From the NCBI RefSeq assembly GCF_000717715.1, contig NZ_JOAI01000048.1, forward strand, positions 1 to 64,000: a stretch of DNA of 64,000 nucleotides, in the 5' to 3' direction. This DNA is from Streptomyces sp. NRRL B-24484 (GTDB taxonomy: Bacteria; Actinomycetota; Actinomycetes; Streptomycetales; Streptomycetaceae). A program made the translations under genes and the position numbers. Under the pieces are notes generated by a model that saw nothing but the letters and a program-made list of their open reading frames with translations, searched no databases and was not told the DNA's origin. This document shows positions 16,142-24,238 of this stretch, piece by piece. The first letter of the stretch is position 1, and each line of letters opens with the position of its first letter.

Positions 16142-16314
16142 GGCGCTCCTCTGCGGACACGAAAGGGTCGTCGGTCGGCGCGACCACGCGGCCGGGGGCA
16201 CCCGCGAGGAGTGCGCCCGCTCCGCATCCAACAACGCCCGCCCCGCTTTTGTCGAGCCTTGAATTAAGCGCGGAGCGGCGGCCGCAGACGTTCCGCCACA
16301 CTGTGCGGACCCGG

Positions 16315-16812
16315 TCAGTCCGGGGACCCCGCCGGAAGACTGCCCTCGACGGTCACGCCGTACTGCGGCTCCCCGGCGGAAGAGGACCACGAGACCGTCA
16401 GCCGGATCCGCGTCCCCCGGTACCCCTTGGTGAAGGCCAGGCGCCGGCTGTCCGTCAGCTGCGCCTCGGGCGTCCAGCCGTCCTGCACCGCCAGGTCGCG
16501 GTAGAAGGCGAACACCTCGGCAGGGGCGCCCGCGAAGGCGTAGCTCCGACTCGCCGTGGCCGTCCGGTCGTCGGGCTCGCACCCGGTGGACCCGCCGAAC
16601 GCTCGCGCGCCCGCGGGCTGCCGGTCGAAGACCGGGAGCGCGCGCAGCTCGTCCCGCAGCTCGTAGTCGACCTTCCCGCAGCCCGTCGCGTACGCGCTCC
16701 GCGGCGGGCGGACGTCGAGCAGCAGTCCCACCCCCCACGCCACCGCCACGCACACCGCGGCCGCCCCGAGGGCCGCGGCCACCCACCGAATGATCTTCCC
16801 CCTGAGACCCAT
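16315..16812 (-). CDS. membrane-anchored hypothetical protein
   Basis: 165 residues. One N-terminal hydrophobic segment (residues 9-32, AAALGAAAVCVAVAWGVGLLLDV) serves as a signal anchor, then an extracytoplasmic domain with paired cysteines (ATGCGKVDY, GSTGCEPDD) and a C-terminal beta region (LTVSWSSSAGEPQYGVTVEG). I do not recognise a family. Similar one-TM proteins of streptomycetes are annotated only as hypothetical. Divergent from the FprA-type reductase gene. Confidence 0.65.
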   Translation of the reverse strand: MGLRGKIIRWVAAALGAAAVCVAVAWGVGLLLDVRPPRSAYATGCGKVDYELRDELRALPVFDRQPAGARAFGGSTGCEPDDRTATASRSYAFAGAPAEVFAFYRDLAVQDGWTPEAQLTDSRRLAFTKGYRGTRIRLTVSWSSSAGEPQYGVTVEGSLPAGSPD

Positions 16813-16930
16813 GCGGGCGATCGTAGGCCCTGGGCCCCAGGCCCTCGACCCGACCCGCCCGACGGATCATGATGTGGTGTCCCATGGCACCGGACGACTT
16901 CGGCGCGCGAGGCGGTCCAGCATCCGGACT

Positions 16931-16974
16931 CCCATAAGTCAAACCTATGGGTACATAAAGCAGAGGTATGTACC
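16931..16974. promoter_or_regulatory. two tandem CATA-N9-TATG dyads upstream of ferredoxin-NADP reductase
   Basis: Dyad 1: CCCATA (16931-16936) N9 TATGGG (16946-16951). Dyad 2: GGTACATA (16950-16957) N9 TATGTACC (16967-16974). Both are perfect, share the core CATA-N9-TATG, and their centres are 21 bp apart, two helical turns. The arrangement is what tetrameric LysR-type regulators such as OxyR bind. It lies about 95 bp before the FprA-type gene in an otherwise GC-rich gap. Confidence 0.65.
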
Positions 16975-17069
16975 GCCGGAGGCCCGCGGCGGCGATGGTG
17001 GCATTCGGAAACCTCTCCGCCGTCCGTTCCCGGGCCGCCCGCGGCCCGCCCCTGCCGAAGGATGCCGCC

Positions 17070-18467
17070 ATGTCCCGCCCTGTCCGGGTCGCGATCGTCG
17101 GAGCCGGCCCCGCCGGTGTCTACGCGGCCGACGCCCTGCTCAAGTCCGGGATCGCCACCGACCCGGGTGTCTCGATCGACATCCTGGAGCGGCTGCCCGC
17201 CCCGTTCGGCCTGATCCGCTACGGCGTGGCACCCGACCACCCGCGGATCAAGGGCATCGTGACCGCCCTGCACCAGGTGCTCGACAAGCCGCAGGTCCGC
17301 TTCTTCGGCAACGTCGACTACCCGGGCGACCTCGCCCTGGAGGACCTGCACCGCTTCTACGACGCCGTGGTCTTCGCCACCGGCGCGGTGGCCGACCGCG
17401 ACCTCGGGATACCGGGGATCGACCTCGACGGCTCCTACGGCGCCGCCGACTTCGTCTCCTGGTTCGACGGCCACCCGGACGTGCCCCGCACCTGGCCGCT
17501 GGAGGCCGAGAAGGTCGCCGTGCTCGGCGTCGGCAACGTCGCCCTCGACGTGGCCCGCATCCTGGCCAAGACCGCCGACGAGCTGCTGCCCACCGAGATC
17601 CCCGGCAACGTGTACGACGGGCTGGCCGCCAACCGGGCGGTGGAGATCCACGTCTTCGGGCGCCGCGGCCCGGCGCAGGCGAAGTTCAGCCCGATGGAAC
17701 TGCGCGAGCTCGACCACTCCCCCACCATCGAGGTGGTCGTCGACCCCGAGGACATCGACTACGACGACGGCTCGATCGCCACGCGGCGCGGCAACAAGCA
17801 GGCCGACATGGTGGCGTCCACCCTGGAGAACTGGGCGATCCGCGACATCGGCGACCGCCCGCACCGCATCCACCTGCACTTCTTCGAGTCACCCGTGGAG
17901 GTCCTCGGCGAGGACGGCCGGGTGGTGGGCCTGCGCACCGAGCGCACCGCCCTCGACGGCAACGGTGACACCGAGGGCACCGGCATCTTCCGCGACTGGG
18001 ACGTCCAGGCGGTGTACCGCGCCGTCGGCTACCGCTCGGACGAGCTGCCCAAGCTGCCCTTCGACGCGATGACGGCGACCGTCCCGCACGAGGCCGGCCG
18101 GGTGCTGGAGGCCGGGGTGCACCTGCCCTCGACCTACGTCACCGGCTGGGTCAAGCGCGGCCCGGTCGGCCTGATCGGCCACACCAAGGGCGACGCCAAC
18201 GAGACCGTCGCCTGCCTGGTCGAGGACCACCGGGCCGGCCTGCTGCGGATCGCCGAGTCGCCGGCCGAGGACGCGGTGGTGGCCTTCCTGGAGGAGCGCG
18301 GCGTCGACTACACCACCTGGGAGGGCTGGCAGCTGCTGGACGCCCACGAGCGGGCGCTCGGCGAGCGGGAGGGCCGCGAGCGGGTCAAGGTCGTCCCCCG
18401 GGACGAGATGCTGCGCGCCTCCGGCAGCTCCCTGACGGCCAGCCCCGAGGCCGACCCGGCACAGTGA
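17070..18467 (+). CDS. fprA: FprA-type NADPH-ferredoxin reductase (adrenodoxin reductase-like)
   Basis: 465 residues from ATG at 17070. FAD Rossmann motif VAIVGAGPAGVYAAD at the N-terminus, ERLPAPFGLIRYGVAPDHP typical of the adrenodoxin-reductase/FprA family, the NADPH motif VAVLGVGNVALDVARIL in the middle, and GWVKRGPVGLIGHTKGDANETV near the C-terminus. It passes electrons from NADPH to ferredoxins serving P450s and other oxidoreductases. It is monocistronic, ends in a 13-bp stem hairpin, and is preceded by the tandem dyads at 16931-16974. Confidence 0.92.
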   Translation: MSRPVRVAIVGAGPAGVYAADALLKSGIATDPGVSIDILERLPAPFGLIRYGVAPDHPRIKGIVTALHQVLDKPQVRFFGNVDYPGDLALEDLHRFYDAVVFATGAVADRDLGIPGIDLDGSYGAADFVSWFDGHPDVPRTWPLEAEKVAVLGVGNVALDVARILAKTADELLPTEIPGNVYDGLAANRAVEIHVFGRRGPAQAKFSPMELRELDHSPTIEVVVDPEDIDYDDGSIATRRGNKQADMVASTLENWAIRDIGDRPHRIHLHFFESPVEVLGEDGRVVGLRTERTALDGNGDTEGTGIFRDWDVQAVYRAVGYRSDELPKLPFDAMTATVPHEAGRVLEAGVHLPSTYVTGWVKRGPVGLIGHTKGDANETVACLVEDHRAGLLRIAESPAEDAVVAFLEERGVDYTTWEGWQLLDAHERALGEREGRERVKVVPRDEMLRASGSSLTASPEADPAQ

Positions 18468-18507
18468 CCCGGGCAGTGACCCGGCGCAGTGACCCGAGGT
18501 TCCTGAA

Positions 18508-18549
18508 CGGCCCGTGCGGCAGCGGCACCGACCGCCGCCGCACGGGCCG
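18508..18549. terminator. bidirectional hairpin between fprA and metallo-hydrolase genes
   Basis: CGGCCCGTGCGGC at 18508-18520 pairs perfectly with GCCGCACGGGCCG at 18537-18549 (13 bp, 16-base loop) in the gap between convergent genes ending at 18467 and 18579. Confidence 0.7.
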
Positions 18550-18578
18550 CCCGCCGTCCGGCCCCTTTCGGGCCGGGC

Positions 18579-19355
18579 TCAGAACCGGGCCAGGCCGCCG
18601 GGCGCGAGCCGGTGCAGGCGGTCGCCGAGACCCGCGGTGTCGAAGGCCTTGGTCAGCGAGTCGCCGTCCTCGGTGAAGTGCGCCCAGTGCTCGAAGTGCA
18701 GCGGGACGACGTGGCGGGCGTCGAGGATCGCGGCGGCCTCCGCGGCACCGGCACTGGTCAGGGTGAGCGGGGCGTCCGGGATCAGCGGCGTGCGGGCCGC
18801 ACCGGCGAAGAGCAGCGCCACGTCGACCGGGCCGACCCGGTCGGCGACCTCGCGGACGACGTCCAGCGAGGCGTTGTCGCCGCTGACGTAGACGGTGGGC
18901 AGGCCGCCGCCGGACAGCACGAAGCCGGTGACCTCGCCGACCAGCGGTTCGCTGCCCTGCGGCCCGTGCAGGGCGGGCACGCCGGTGACCCGGAGCGACC
19001 CGCCGTCCGGCCGGGTCAGCACCGTGTGCTCCCAGTTCGGCAGCGCCCGGACGGCCCCGCCGAGCCGGTCGGCCGCGGATCCGGTGGAGAGCACCGTCGG
19101 CACCGCGCCGCCGGTGACCAGCTCGCGCCCGGAGGCGTCCAGGTTGTCCGGGTGGTGGTCGTGCGAGAGCAGTACCGCGTCCACCGGCCCGACCTCGGCG
19201 AGGGGCAGCCCCGGGCCGGCGGTCTTGGTGAGCGTCCGGGCGCCGACCGGGTGGGCGCCCGGGGCGTCGAAGGTCGGGTCGGTGAGCAGCCGCAGGCCCC
19301 CGAGCTCCAGGACGGCGGTCGGGCCGCCGATGTAACGGACGGTCAGCGTGGTCAT
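18579..19355 (-). CDS. UlaG-like metallo-beta-lactamase-fold hydrolase
   Basis: 258 residues. Starts MTTLTVRYIGGPTAVLELGGLRLLTDPTFD, with the MBL signature LLSHDHHPDNLD (HxHxxD), VPALHGP as second metal His, VYVSGDN as the bridging Asp and VPLHFEHWAHFTE near the end. This matches the UlaG/L-ascorbate-6-phosphate-lactonase-like branch, whose actinobacterial members mostly have unknown substrates. Single gene between convergent fprA and the lectin gene. Confidence 0.87.
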   Translation of the reverse strand: MTTLTVRYIGGPTAVLELGGLRLLTDPTFDAPGAHPVGARTLTKTAGPGLPLAEVGPVDAVLLSHDHHPDNLDASGRELVTGGAVPTVLSTGSAADRLGGAVRALPNWEHTVLTRPDGGSLRVTGVPALHGPQGSEPLVGEVTGFVLSGGGLPTVYVSGDNASLDVVREVADRVGPVDVALLFAGAARTPLIPDAPLTLTSAGAAEAAAILDARHVVPLHFEHWAHFTEDGDSLTKAFDTAGLGDRLHRLAPGGLARF

Positions 19356-19571
19356 GGTGGCTCCCCTTCAACCGGTGATCCCGTACACCGGGGACAAGCC
19401 CCGGGCGGTCACGGTTGTTCCCGGGTCGGCGCACGGCCCCCCGATCGGGTGACGCCGCCGGCCGCACCGCGACGCGCCCCGACACACCGGGCCGCATCCC
19501 GACGCATCCCGGGGCACCCCGGTGCCCGGGCCGCACGGCCGGTGCGGGCCGGGGCGCCGGCGGGAGGCGCG

Positions 19572-20072
19572 TCAGGAGTCCAGGGTGACGATCTGCCAGC
19601 GCTGGTTCGGGTTGGTCAGCTCGCCGCAGTCGTGGACGTAGACGTAGTCGCCGTCGGTGTCGAGGCACTGCAGGGTCTGCTGGTTCTGCAGGGTGATCAC
19701 CGGGCCGGCCTTGTTCTTCTCCCACCAGTGCTGGTAGCCGCTGGTGTTGCAGTTGTGGGCGTAGGCAGCGGTGCCGTTGTTGTCCAGACACTGGCCGGAG
19801 GCGACGCCCTTGTAGACGACCGAGCCGTCGCCGAGCACCTCGCGGGCGAACTGCTGCCGCAGGTCGTCCCCGTGGCAGGTCTGGAGCCGGTAGTTGTCCC
19901 CGCCGCCGGGCGTGTCGTAGATGCACGTGCCGAACTTGGCGCTCTTGAACTGCACGACCGCTCCGAAGCCCGCCGGGGCGGCGGCCGCCGAGGGCACGGC
20001 GGTCAGCAGCGGCACGGCCAGGGCGGCACTCAGCGCCGGCAGGAGGAGTCTCGCGGGGGTGGGCACGCGCAC
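19572..20072 (-). CDS. small secreted ricin-type lectin-like protein
   Basis: 166 residues from GTG at 20072, which has GAAAGGA 10 bases upstream and starts the signal peptide directly (MRVPTPARLLLPALSAALAV, ending SAAAA). An in-frame start at 20153 would add 27 residues and is less likely. The mature part has ricin-type beta-trefoil elements: GTCIYDTPGG, QCLDNNG and TLQCLDTDGDY, with QHWW and QRW at the ends of subdomains, and four or more cysteines for disulfides. It would bind extracellular carbohydrate; no catalytic domain is attached. Confidence 0.8.
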   Translation of the reverse strand: MRVPTPARLLLPALSAALAVPLLTAVPSAAAAPAGFGAVVQFKSAKFGTCIYDTPGGGDNYRLQTCHGDDLRQQFAREVLGDGSVVYKGVASGQCLDNNGTAAYAHNCNTSGYQHWWEKNKAGPVITLQNQQTLQCLDTDGDYVYVHDCGELTNPNQRWQIVTLDS

Positions 20073-20259
20073 GGCGGTGGGTCCTTTCGAGAGGGGTCCG
20101 CAGACCGGGGAAGCGGCAGCGGCGCGGACCGGAGCGGCCTGACGCCGCGCCAAGTCCGTTCTCGAACGATGCTAGATCGGCGCAAATCACCCCACCTGTG
20201 GAGCGGGTCCGCAGGGTGGCCCGCCGGGTCCGGCGGGCGCCGGGCACCCCCACGGACCG

Positions 20260-20934
20260 TCAGGACTCCTCCGTGTCGGCCTCCGGGGCGTACAGGTCCT
20301 GGATCTCCAGCCCCTCGGCGCCCAGCCGGGTCCGCTCGGCGTGCTCCCGCATCCGGGCGCCGTAGACCGGATGGTCCATCAGCCCGGTGTAGGTGCCGAA
20401 GTCCAGGTCGAGGAGGCCGGCCTCGTCGGCGAGGTACACGTCCAGCCCCGGGTACATCACCGCCACGTACGGAAGGTCGTCCATGTCGGTGACCAGGACG
20501 GGGTACTCCCCCGCCGAGTCCGGCTCGCCGAGGTACAGCAGCCGGCGCGAGTCGCAGCCGCCCACCAGCGGCAGGCAACGGCCCGGCAGCAGCGGCTCGA
20601 ACTCGGCGAACATCTTCGACCACACCTCCTCGTTGCTGCCGAATCCGTACAGCTCGTCCACGGCCTCCGAGAGCGCGGCGCCCGCGAGGTCGGGCGCCGG
20701 GGCCTCCGGGTACCAGCCGAGCCCGACCGGCAACGAGGAGTCGAAGGCCAGCCAGCGCCGCAGGCTCGGCGGCAGCGGCCGCCCGTCCGGCAGTCGGAGG
20801 GCGGCGAGGGTCTCGGCGGGCAGCGGCACCGGCTCGTCGTCGAGGTCCGGCATGTCGGCCGTCTCCCAGCCGTCCGTGCTCACCTTGGCGATGACGAGCT
20901 CGATCAGGGCCTCGCCGTGCAGGTCGTTCTCCAT
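20260..20934 (-). CDS. hypothetical protein, possibly SMI1/KNR4 (SUKH)-like
   Basis: 224 residues from ATG at 20934; the frame upstream is not coding-like. Acidic overall with LPPSLRRWLAFDSSLP, LPLVGGCDSRRLLYLGEP, YPVLVTDMDDLPYVAVMYPG and LDLDFGTYTGLMDHPVYG. The order of LPPSLRRWL, a substrate-free alpha/beta core and DxxDxP segments resembles SUKH-superfamily (SMI1/KNR4) proteins, many of which are immunity proteins to toxins. No toxin gene is adjacent. Assignment tentative. Confidence 0.65.
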   Translation of the reverse strand: MENDLHGEALIELVIAKVSTDGWETADMPDLDDEPVPLPAETLAALRLPDGRPLPPSLRRWLAFDSSLPVGLGWYPEAPAPDLAGAALSEAVDELYGFGSNEEVWSKMFAEFEPLLPGRCLPLVGGCDSRRLLYLGEPDSAGEYPVLVTDMDDLPYVAVMYPGLDVYLADEAGLLDLDFGTYTGLMDHPVYGARMREHAERTRLGAEGLEIQDLYAPEADTEES

Positions 20935-21098
20935 GCGCGGCACTGTGCCACAGGCCGCTGACAGCCCCGGCCGATAACGATCCGGCGCGGAGATTTCCGG
21001 ACGACCGCGGACGATCGGGGCAATCGATCTTGCCCTCGCACCCCGCTGCCTGGTGCGCTCGACGGCACCTGATGACCCGACCGACACCAGGAGGGACC

Positions 21099-21776
21099 GT
21101 GTCCGACACACCGCAGGACGAGCCGGACGGACAGGCCGGGCCCGGCGGACCGGCCGACCCACCGGACCGGCCCGGCCGTCGCCGCGGGCTGCGGCGGCCC
21201 GTCGCCGCCGCGGCGCTGACGGCCGTCCTGCTGGCCGCGGCCGGACTCGGCTGTGCGTACCGGGAGAACTTCGCCGCCCTGGGCGCCTACCGCTTCGTCG
21301 CCCCGCCGACGTTCCGCTCGCTGCCCACCCATCAGGACGGGCCGTTCACGGTCAAGGCGACGGCGGTCGTCGTGACCCGGTCGCCCGGTCCGCTCGGCGC
21401 CTACCACACCGGGGTCTCCCGCGGTCTCGGACCGATCGAGGCCCGGTACGGCGACGGCCTGACGGACCGGGTCTCCGCCTACGGCCGCCACCAGCACTTC
21501 TTCGACCCCGCGGACTCCCTGCACGAGCACCTCGACCGCCTCCGCCGGTCCGGCGTGCCCGTGGACGGCCTGCGCACCGTCGATCCCGGCCCGCGGGGCG
21601 GCGCGATGGCCTGCGGCATGCTGCCGGCGCAGCGCGGCAGCATCGGCGAGTGCATCTGGGCCGACGGCAGCATGCTCGTCACCTACGACGAGACGACGCC
21701 CGACGGCGCCCTGGGACCGGCCGAACTCGCGTCCCACGCACGCGACTTCCGCACCCTCGCCGAAGTCCCCGACTGA
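21099..21776 (+). CDS. one-TM hypothetical membrane protein
   Basis: 225 residues from GTG at 21099 preceded by AGGAGGG; the longer in-frame start at 21030 lacks an RBS. N-terminal Asp/Gly/Pro-rich cytoplasmic stretch of about 35 residues, one TM (VAAAALTAVLLAAAGLGCAY), then an extracytoplasmic domain containing FTVKATAVVVTRSPGPLGAY, AYGRHQHFFDPADS and AMACGMLPAQRGSIGECIWAD with two cysteines likely disulfide-linked. No family recognised. Similar proteins are widespread and unnamed in streptomycetes. Confidence 0.7.
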   Translation: MSDTPQDEPDGQAGPGGPADPPDRPGRRRGLRRPVAAAALTAVLLAAAGLGCAYRENFAALGAYRFVAPPTFRSLPTHQDGPFTVKATAVVVTRSPGPLGAYHTGVSRGLGPIEARYGDGLTDRVSAYGRHQHFFDPADSLHEHLDRLRRSGVPVDGLRTVDPGPRGGAMACGMLPAQRGSIGECIWADGSMLVTYDETTPDGALGPAELASHARDFRTLAEVPD

Positions 21777-21860
21777 GCGCACCCGCCGGATGTGATGGGT
21801 TCCCCGTGAGGCGCCCCCACGCGCCCCTGTGGTGATCCCCCACGCCTTTGAAGGCCTGTC

Positions 21861-22778
21861 CTACCCGACCAGGCGGCGGCGCCAGTCGAGCGGGGTGACG
21901 GAGATCGCGCGGTCGGGGTCGCCGTCCCACTGGGCGGGCAGCCCGACGGCCTCCAGGGCGGCCACCACCTCGTGGCCGATCGCCGCGGTCGTCCCGGTCG
22001 AGCCGTCGAAGCCGCCGTAGAGCAGCATCAGGCCGTGCCCGGCGGCCGCGGAATCGGTGCACTGCGTGTGGAAGTAGACGAAGCCGCGGGCGTCGGGGCC
22101 GCCCTCCGCGCCGATCTCGGACTGGCCGCAGCTGCGGCAGCAGGTGAAGTTCTCGCGGGCGGTGATGCCGGACTCCTCCAGCGCGGCGAAGGCCCGGGTG
22201 AGCTGCTCGGGCTGGGTCTCGCCCTGCCAGGCGGCCTGTTCGGCGACCCGCTCCCGCCACATCCGGTCGGCCAGCGCCTGCGCCTGTACGCGGGAGACGG
22301 GCCGGCGGTCCCCGCTGACCAGGTGGTACTCGGCGGTCTCGGCCAGCCGCGCCCGGGTGGTGTAGCCGCGGAGCAGTTCGGCACGGACGCAGGACTCCAG
22401 CTCCTCGCGCTCCTCCTCGTCGAGGTCGAGCGGCGGTACCTCGGGGTCGGGGCCCATGTCCAGCAGCGTCCACGCCGGGCCGGTGTCCCAGCCGGACTCC
22501 TGCCGGGCCCAGCCGGTCATCGCGGCGATGACGGCCTCGGGGCCGTCGACCATCGCCTGGAAGTGGCGGTCCGAGCCGCCGTCGCGGTGCTCCAGCTGGT
22601 AGTCGCCACCGGTCCTGTGCCAGACCTGGGTGTACACGTCGGGCAGGTCGGGTATCCGCTGCACCACCAGGTACCGGTCGTCCTCGGCGCCGATCCGCCG
22701 GACCAGCCCGGCCAGTTCCCCGGCGGGCACCCTGACGTGCCGTTCCGCGTTCTCCGTCTTCACCACGATCTCGAGCAT
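21861..22778 (-). CDS. DUF6891-like hypothetical protein
   Basis: 305 residues from ATG at 22778. The first 90 residues form a small alpha/beta domain (MLEIVVKTENAERHVRVP, RYLVVQRIPDLPDVYTQVWH). The C-terminal half has AFAALEESGITARENFTCCRSCGQSEIG with a CCxxCG zinc-binding-like cluster, then FVYFHTQCTDSA and LMLLYGGFDG. This C-terminal pattern matches a domain of unknown function found widely in actinobacteria (I believe DUF6891). Function unknown. Between convergent and divergent unrelated genes. Confidence 0.72.
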   Translation of the reverse strand: MLEIVVKTENAERHVRVPAGELAGLVRRIGAEDDRYLVVQRIPDLPDVYTQVWHRTGGDYQLEHRDGGSDRHFQAMVDGPEAVIAAMTGWARQESGWDTGPAWTLLDMGPDPEVPPLDLDEEEREELESCVRAELLRGYTTRARLAETAEYHLVSGDRRPVSRVQAQALADRMWRERVAEQAAWQGETQPEQLTRAFAALEESGITARENFTCCRSCGQSEIGAEGGPDARGFVYFHTQCTDSAAAGHGLMLLYGGFDGSTGTTAAIGHEVVAALEAVGLPAQWDGDPDRAISVTPLDWRRRLVG

Positions 22779-22810
22779 GCGCAGACTCTCGCACACCCTT
22801 CCGACAGCAC

Positions 22811-22878
22811 GGCCGCGGGCCGCCGCGGGCCGTCGTGGGCCGTCGTGGGCCGCCGCGGGCCGCCGCGGGCCGCCGCGC
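22811..22878. repeat. 10-bp tandem repeat, about 6.5 copies
   Basis: Unit CGCCGCGGGC repeats from 22811 with minor variants: positions 22831-22850 carry CGTCGTGGGC twice, the rest are CGCCGCGGGC, and the last copy is partial. It fills most of the gap between the divergent genes at 22778 and 22955, so it lies in or next to both promoters. Confidence 0.8.
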
Positions 22879-22954
22879 CGGTCCGTCGCCGGGCGGCGAT
22901 GCGCACCTAGACTGGTCGGGTGGGCACCCCGGACGTCACCGGAAGGAGACCGCG

Positions 22955-23170
22955 GTGAACGCACAAACGCCCAGGGACGCGGCGGACGCGGCGAGCGACC
23001 CGGTCGCCACGATCCGCTACTCGGGCGACCCGGAGCAGGACCACCTCCTCGACGAGATCCAGCACCCGGAGACCACCGACGCGCTGTACGAGCTGGCGTC
23101 CCGTCCCGGCTCGGCGGAATCGAACGGCGACGGGGTGGCGCCCCGCGCGGAGCCCCGGCCCGACCGGTAA
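22955..23170 (+). CDS. small hypothetical protein (71 aa)
   Basis: GTG start at 22955 with GGAAGGAG 7-12 bases upstream. Acidic, helix-forming sequence with VATIRYSGDPEQDHLLDEIQ and TTDALYELASRPGS; no TM and no cysteine. No family recognised. RBS quality and composition support it as real. It precedes the GNAT gene by 42 bp on the same strand, so they may be co-transcribed. Confidence 0.65.
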   Translation: MNAQTPRDAADAASDPVATIRYSGDPEQDHLLDEIQHPETTDALYELASRPGSAESNGDGVAPRAEPRPDR

Positions 23171-23212
23171 ATCCTTTGCCAGGCCCCGGCGGGGGCGCCA
23201 GACTCCCGCGGT

Positions 23213-24217
23213 ATGGGCACTGACGTACCTTTCGACCGGCGGCCGATCGGGGCCGAACAGTTCGACGCCTGGCTGGAGCTGCTGGCCGCCGTCGAAGCCG
23301 AGGACCGGGAGGACGAGCACCACGGCGTGGACGACCTCCGGGAGTACCTCGCCGACCCGTACTGCGACTTCGCCCGGGGTTCCGTCGCCTTCTACGACGG
23401 CCCGACGATGATCGGCTACGGCTACCTCAAGGCGCGCACCGAGGCCGACCCGGTGCACGAGATGTACTACCTGGGCGGCGTCCACCCGGCGTACCGCGGG
23501 CGCGGCGTCGGGGCGGCGCTGCTGGCCTGGGCCGAGGAGGCGGCGCTGCCGCTGCACCTGGAGCGCTACCCGGAGCGGCCGCTGACGCTCTACAGCTCCA
23601 GCCTGGCGCGGAACACCCCGGCGGGCGAGCTGTACGCGGCGCTGGGCTACACGGCCGCCCGCTGGTTCCACGGGATGACGCGGGACCTGCTCGCGCCGCT
23701 GCCGGACCTCCCGGCCCCGGACGGGATCGAGGTGCGCGGCTTCACCGCCGAGCGCTCCGAGGACGCCCGGCTGGTCCGCAACGAGGCCTTCCGCGACCAC
23801 TGGGGCTCGACGGAGCAGACCGAGGAGGGCTGGGCGCACATGACGTCCGGCCCGGCCTTCCGCCCCGGTCTGAGCTTCGTCGCCTACGACGTGGCGGAGG
23901 ACGCGGCCGGCGGCGGCGAGGCCCTCGGCATCCTCCTCGGCGAGGAGTACGAGGCGCACACCGGGGCGACCGGCCGGCGCGACCTGTACGTCTCGCTGGT
24001 CGGCACCCGCCGGGCCGGCCGCAAGCGCGGCATCGCCTCGGCACTGCTGGTGCAGGCCATGACAGAGGCCCGCGAGGCGGGGTTCGCCACGGCCTCGCTC
24101 GGCGTCGACGCGGACTCGCCGACGGGTGCGCTCGGCCTGTACGGGCACGTCGGATTCACCGTCAAGGACACCTGGATCGCCCAGCTGAAGCCGCTCTGGT
24201 CGCCCGCGGCGGGCTGA
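23213..24217 (+). CDS. tandem-GNAT acetyltransferase (MshD-like)
   Basis: 334 residues with two GNAT folds. The N-terminal one has YLGGVHPAYRGRGVGAALLAWAEE, a good acetyl-CoA pyrophosphate loop (RGRGVG), and the C-terminal one has VSLVGTRRAGRKRGIASALLVQAM, with RKRGIA in the same role, followed by SLGVDADSPTGALGLYGHVGF. Tandem GNATs of this length resemble mycothiol synthase MshD, but many paralogues exist and this one is not next to mycothiol genes. Substrate uncertain. Confidence 0.83.
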   Translation: MGTDVPFDRRPIGAEQFDAWLELLAAVEAEDREDEHHGVDDLREYLADPYCDFARGSVAFYDGPTMIGYGYLKARTEADPVHEMYYLGGVHPAYRGRGVGAALLAWAEEAALPLHLERYPERPLTLYSSSLARNTPAGELYAALGYTAARWFHGMTRDLLAPLPDLPAPDGIEVRGFTAERSEDARLVRNEAFRDHWGSTEQTEEGWAHMTSGPAFRPGLSFVAYDVAEDAAGGGEALGILLGEEYEAHTGATGRRDLYVSLVGTRRAGRKRGIASALLVQAMTEAREAGFATASLGVDADSPTGALGLYGHVGFTVKDTWIAQLKPLWSPAAG

Positions 24218-24238
24218 CCGGCCCGGGCCGGCAGCGGC

